From: Enoplosus armatus
Lineage: Eukaryota; Chordata; Actinopteri; Centrarchiformes; Enoplosidae
Length of the DNA stretch: 64,000 nt
Direction of reading: 5' to 3'
Assembly (NCBI RefSeq): GCF_043641665.1
Contig: NC_092191.1
Location: 3,110,001-3,174,000 of the forward strand
Every line of letters begins with the position of its first letter. The stretch's first letter is position 1. The notes under the pieces were generated by a model. That model saw nothing but the letters and a program-made list of their open reading frames with translations, had not been told where the DNA came from and did not search any database. Shown here in pieces: positions 60,345 to 64,000 of this stretch. The translations under genes and the position numbers were made by a program.

Positions 60345-60690
60345 GGTTGTGCTTTACATTATCTACTTTACCTCCATTTTCTGTTACTTCACAACAGTTT
60401 AGAGGGAAATATTGTACAGTTAGCCGTTACTCGTATGAAGATTAAGAATTCATATTAAAAAACCTGTGACAGGTTCATGATATGTGTACAACAGTAAATA
60501 AAGTAGTTAAAAAATAGCTCCATGTTGCCCAACGACAACATTCATTTGAAGCTTTTTACGTTTACATTTTACTGATAATACTTCTGTACTTTTCCTACTT
60601 TATAGTGCAGTATTTTATAGAGTGGCATTGCTACTTTGTCCTAGAGAGAAAGTAAGAGAGGTTCCTCCACCTCTGCCGGAGGATAATTTG
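60345..60690 (+). repeat. Teleost interspersed repeat ('TTTACTCAAGTAC' family), copy 4
   Basis: Contains TTAGAGGGAAATATTGTACA, ACATTTTACTGATAATACTT and a TTCCTCCACCTCTG end. More diverged than the copies at 2314 and 28394. Confidence 0.6.
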
Positions 60691-62135
60691 AGTTGTTATC
60701 TGACCAAATAAATGACTTCAGAATCACTCCAAAGTCAATTGTCCATTTTAAGACTTCACTTTCCTTTCTGCTCGTTTTTCTCCTTTGCCCTCAACTCAGC
60801 TTCTCAGGTCATGCAGGGACTTCAACTACGTATCAAATGACCCTATGTGGATGAAACTTGTGCTACACTACACAGATTAAAAAAAACATTCTGTGTATAT
60901 ATAAAAAAATGTACACACAGATCCACACAGAGGCTATTTTGGCTGACAGCCCCTCTTAAAGCCGTAATCCACAGTGATTGAACTGTGACATCCGAGCTAA
61001 AGCTTTACAGATGACGGTGCTGAGCTCGCCTCTCATTTAACTGCTGTTCATTCATCAGCTTTTTCCTCCTCAGACAACCACTATAACAACAAAATAAGAT
61101 TGGGAGGATATATCAGATTTGCAGTTCTGTCTTTAAGTGTAAAAAAATAATTGAGATGAGATCTTGGATAGTCAGGAATAGATTTGTGATCCCCAGAAAC
61201 ATCAGCGAGTGTGACATCTGTGCCGCGATGTTAACGATGACTTATAAAATGGATACTCCTTGTCCTCGGCTCTGATTGGTTGGAGCTGAAGCCATTGTTA
61301 AACTCCCAATAAACGCACACCTGTGACCGCATAAATGTTAATTTAAATGTTAATGCGCCAAAAGGAAGATCAGCGCTTGCACCGTGATTAAAGCTAAACT
61401 GCTTGATGGAAGGTTTCACTTCAGGCGGAGGGATAAGAAGAAAAAAAGAGCTTCATTTATTGAGCATTTCTGTGTCACAGCCTGTTTTGTTAAAGAAATA
61501 AAAAAGCCGACACGGCGTAAGACTTCACATCTTCAGCTCAGCCTCTCGAGCTTTCACTGCCTCCAGCATCATCACACTAACAGTGAAAAGAGGGACTGTG
61601 GATGTATTAACAGCAGGGTCGGTATATATTTATGGTTCCGGCATGTTACTTTGCTGAAACCAGTGTGATCTGGGTGTCAGGAGCTCAAACAATCATTACA
61701 CGAGTCCGCCAAGTCGGTCTTCTTTTCGGCGTCTGTGCCGCAGCGCTGCAAAGTGTCAGCTGTTGACATCGCTGATTAGAGGCTTCGCTATCTGGACTCT
61801 TGACTGAGGGGGAGAACTGCGCACCACCTCCTCCTCAATTATATCAAAACACAGAGCCGAGGAGCAGGGCAGGAGGGAGATGTAGGGCCAAGAAAAGAAA
61901 AGGGAGCTGGGAGACCGGAGGAGCAGAAAATTAAAGAATAAGCCATGAGAAGCCACAATGATTTCAGAAGAAACTTTTTGTCTTTTTTAAAATCCTGTTA
62001 GCTGATTTAACATCAGAGTAAAGCAAGCTGGCATGTGGCTTATTGCTTCTTTTATTGCTTTTATAAAGTAGTCTTAACATCAGTGTAATAAAAAGCACTG
62101 CAGTATTATAAATTATAAAGTTAGTGTCTGCAATA

Positions 62136-62173
62136 TATGTATATATATGTATATATATATATATATATATGTA
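62136..62173. repeat. (TA)n microsatellite
   Basis: Alternating TA with TATG interruptions. Confidence 0.9.
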
Positions 62174-62263
62174 TATCTGTCAGTTTTGCTATTTGTGATT
62201 AATATAACAGCAGTGATGGACAGAGGTGAGGAGCCGCAGCGTGATGTGAAAGTACCGAATGCA

Positions 62264-62450
62264 TGAAATATGAGAGAAATATGTTTCCCCCGACATGAAA
62301 AGCGTACATGAAGCAGACGGCAGTACATACAGTCAGAGGTCTGACAGTGAAATTGCAAAGTGCAAAGTCAGAGTGTGGAGGCTGAGCTGGTGGATCAAAG
62401 TGTGTATTTACCTTCAACTCCAGTGACCTGACTTAAATCCCAACGCACGC
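62264..62450 (+). repeat. Dispersed repeat with a second copy at 4836-5010
   Basis: ATGAGAGAAATATGTTTCCC and GCAAAGTCAGAGTGTGGAGG align in order with 4840-4940. Confidence 0.5.
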
Positions 62451-62639
62451 CAGGAAGGTTTCCACTGTCAGGGAAGTTTTCATTTTAAATCAAAGGTTAA
62501 ACTCCATCAAGTCAGACTCTTCCTCCTCCTCAACCGAGGATTTAGCTGTCGATGTTTGACTCGCTGGAAATTAATAAATAAATCAGCCGAACTTGTCGCA
62601 AACACATGAAAATAGTGTGTCCGGTTCTTATGGTTGACC

Positions 62640-62880
62640 TCTATTGATTGAATGTTCGCATGATTTGAGAGCTGACAGACAATTAATCAGCAACTATTTG
62701 ATGAAGAATTAATCCTCTGAGTCATTTATTTCCTATTTTCTATCATTGTTCATTGAATATCTTCGGGTTTTGGTCTGTTAGTCGAACAAAACAAGCAATT
62801 TGAAGACGCCGTCTTGGGTTTTTTGTGACGAGCATTTATCACTATTTTCTGACGTTGAAATGAAAATGACGACAGCTGAA
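62640..62880 (+). repeat. Teleost 'AATCGATTAATCG' interspersed repeat
   Basis: Contains AATTAATCAGCAACTATTTG, ATTGAATATCTTCGGGTTTT, GTCGAACAAAACAAGCAATT and CACTATTTTCTGACGTTG in the family order. Confidence 0.7.
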
Positions 62881-64000
62881 GCTCTACAAGACTTACGTCC
62901 GAGTTCACTTCTTTAAAAAACCCTGGGAAGTCAGCATGACCTGCGATAACAATCGTGGTGGAACATAAAAAGAAAAGAAAGGCCTAGCACTACTGTGGTC
63001 GACAGATTATCTAAAGAAAGAGATGTCACAGGACTGGCTGCACTGACAAATGATCTCTGGGAACTGCAAAAATAGCAAAGAACCAGAGTTGTTGCAGAAA
63101 ATACTGTGATAAAGAAAAGACAGAAACCTGAATTTCTGGATTTAATGTAAAACCCCCCAAAAATTTCATCAAGTCCATGAAAACTGTGCAATCTCCATCG
63201 GCTGGTGAAGATCATATGATACGATCGAAATCCACAAAGCAGCTACTAAATGGACATTGTGGTGAGACTATTGTGTCAAACAAAGCTGATGGTGTTGTTA
63301 TTGTTCAGCATCACTACATGAACTCATTTCAGACACACATGGACGAAGGAAGAAATAAAATGCACAGGACCTGCTTAACTCTCCAAAGTAAAAAGGAACT
63401 TGATATTATTTGTCAGTAAGTTTCAGTCCTAAAATCTTATTTTCCAGCCAGAAAAATCTACCAGTGAGGTGAGAAACAAGGGAAACTGACATCGGCTCAC
63501 CTCATTGACAGAACTTTGAATTGTTTCTTTAAAGAATGAGGCTGGAGATATTAACTATTACTACTACTATTAAAAACTCATCAATGAGCCGCACTGTTGC
63601 ACTGGGTGACATGTTCCTTCATTACCATGAAAACACACACTGTAGTTTATTTTGACTCAACCCCACACACACCGTCCTGCTGCCCCAAATACTCACTAGA
63701 GCACCAAATGTGGATTAATCCACCACTGAAAATAGTCCCCAATGAAAGCACTATTTCCTCCTGTTTGAGTAACACTTACTAAAAACTACAGCGACCAGCT
63801 GTTTTGGGAAATTAGAGTGTTTTTATGGAATTATATATTTGTGAGCTGAAGATTTGCATCATCAGCAGGAACCAATGAGCTTGAGGTAGAGAAGTCAGGA
63901 TTTTAGAATGATATTTGTTTTAAAGTATTTAGAAATGGATGAGCACATTGTTGGTTTTAGTCCTTCAGTAGGATTTGTTGACAAGTAACAGCAGCCTCAT

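Larger units (their letters stand above)
53546..64000. other. Downstream intergenic sequence without a supported gene
   Basis: Apart from the repeats listed separately, 54300-55050, 58210-58850, 59050-60230, 60700-62130 and 62890-64000 show only AT-rich sequence. No frame over 95 codons occurs after the TG tracts end, and none shows family resemblance or consistent splice sites. Confidence 0.6.

Overview
The window is vertebrate nuclear DNA, almost certainly from a percomorph-type teleost fish. The evidence is one spliced gene with GT-AG introns, abundant (CA)n/(TG)n tracts, and many copies of interspersed repeats that I recognise from teleost genomes. There are no bacterial-style operons, no rRNA and no CRISPR array.

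The only protein-coding gene I can support is a plus-strand orthologue of ZNF804A. I reconstruct five coding exons: 1416-1526, 37237-37341, 40600-40736, 43089-43213 and 45571-49895. All introns are GT-AG, the splice phases agree, and the join gives an uninterrupted 1600-residue protein. It starts MACYYIVISSTHL, carries the single C2H2 finger (C46, C49, H62, H68) and the basic helix after it, then CAPGSGPMF, then a very long last exon ending in LPLQMLF. Several landmarks match ZNF804A better than ZNF804B. The candidate 3' UTR runs from 49896 to about 53545, where an AATAAA is followed by a GU-rich stretch.

Layout: 1-1415 is an upstream region with a purine-rich 5' part. 1527-37236 is a 35.7 kb first intron filled with microsatellites, two minisatellites, a 1.1 kb pyrimidine-rich block, SINE and LINE tails and teleost repeats. 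37237-49895 is the compact 3' half of the gene. 49896-53545 is the candidate 3' UTR. 53546-64000 has no convincing gene and holds repeats, two sets of locally duplicated sequence and a possible miniature inverted-repeat element.

The most unusual material is in the gene itself. There is an intron splitting what is one large coding exon in mammals, a shortened spacer before the zinc finger, three separate families of degenerate peptide repeats, and an Asp/Cys/Asn/Thr-rich segment near the C-terminus. Homology statements come from remembered family features, not from a search. Most remaining open reading frames are products of low-complexity sequence and are left out.
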